A stretch of 15,391 bases of DNA. Origin: Acidobacteriaceae bacterium (lineage in GTDB: Bacteria; Acidobacteriota; Terriglobia; Terriglobales; Acidobacteriaceae). Of the stretch, positions 15,178-15,391 are shown in pieces. The notes below the pieces were generated by a model. That model made no database searches. It was not told the origin of the DNA and saw only the letters and a program-made list of their open reading frames with translations. The stretch's first letter is position 1. Every line of letters starts with the position of its first letter. Made by a program: the position numbers and the translations under genes. The stretch covers positions 1-15,391 of the forward strand of contig JASHTU010000521.1 of NCBI GenBank assembly GCA_030040395.1. The letters are read 5' to 3'.

Positions 15178-15391
15178 TCCGTCTCCGAAGAGGGATCACC
15201 CAATTCTGCTACCTAAAACCATTCTAGCGATTTTGCGGAAATAACCGGCAAGGTTGGGGAGAAAAATAATCTGTTCGGAATGAGAAGGGATGGGTTGAGT
15301 GCGGAGGGCGGAGGGGTTGATAGCCATTCGGGGGGAGTTGGTCAGATATGAGATCGCGTCCGGGTAGTGGCGCAGTTTCCGGTTTGGCGAC

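Larger units (their letters stand above)
14820..15391. other. Non-coding region with C-tracts and an AT-rich island
   Basis: No supported gene fills these 570 bases. Three CCCCC tracts lie at 14915-14919, 14922-14926 and 14928-14932. From about 14941 to 15041 the DNA becomes sharply AT-rich compared with its surroundings, with an imperfect direct repeat: TGATAATAAAGGAGTTA (14994-15010) and CAATAATAAGGACTTA (15025-15040). GC-rich hairpins follow (described separately). A minus-strand frame is open from the window edge down to a TGA at 15196-15198 (about 65 codons) and could be the end of a gene coming from the right, but I recognise nothing in it. Confidence 0.55.

Overview
The window is high-GC bacterial DNA. 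It reads as a chromosomal segment from a soil-type bacterium, most probably an Acidobacteriota member. That assignment is an inference from the overall look: a lipoprotein with Ig-like domains and a trypsin fold, a siroheme-dependent reductase next to a fused cysG, AG-rich spacer repeats and a low-GC spacer island. No rRNA or other marker gene is present to prove it. I see no tRNA, rRNA, CRISPR array, transposase or phage gene.

Layout. 1-189: 3' end of pyrD. 190-453: spacer with a 10-bp inverted repeat and a 16-bp tandem duplication. 454-4514: a membrane-bound group 1 [NiFe] hydrogenase operon in the order small subunit (hyaA), large subunit (hyaB), cytochrome b (hyaC), maturation protease (hyaD). 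4647-5048: an unrecognised small protein. 5113-5371: a broken MazF toxin fragment on the minus strand. 5651-8814: a ferredoxin-type nitrite/sulfite reductase followed by a fused siroheme synthase (cysG), which supplies its cofactor. 8807-9805 (minus): an aldo/keto reductase, tail to tail with cysG. 10109-11455: a membrane diguanylate cyclase. 11465-11992 (minus): a YmdB-like macrodomain protein. 12483-14819: a large secreted lipoprotein with Ig-like domains, a trypsin-like domain and a duplicated C-terminal module. 14820-15391: non-coding or nearly so, with C-tracts, an AT-rich island and two strong hairpins.

Main observation. The hydrogenase locus looks complete in order and catalytic residues, but hyaB carries two in-frame TAG codons and a 2-bp frameshift, and hyaC carries an in-frame TGA. 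Two of the three stops fall exactly on tryptophans conserved in the family. All other full-length genes in the window are intact, and three of them use TAG as a real terminator, so a genome-wide code change is not supported. Recent inactivation of the hydrogenase is the simplest reading. Sequence error, or an unusual local recoding, is a lesser possibility that can be tested.

I did not find a convincing previously undescribed system. The best candidates for a second look are the hydrogenase lesions, the lipoprotein protease with its repeated C-terminal module, and the structured non-coding segment near 15040-15180.
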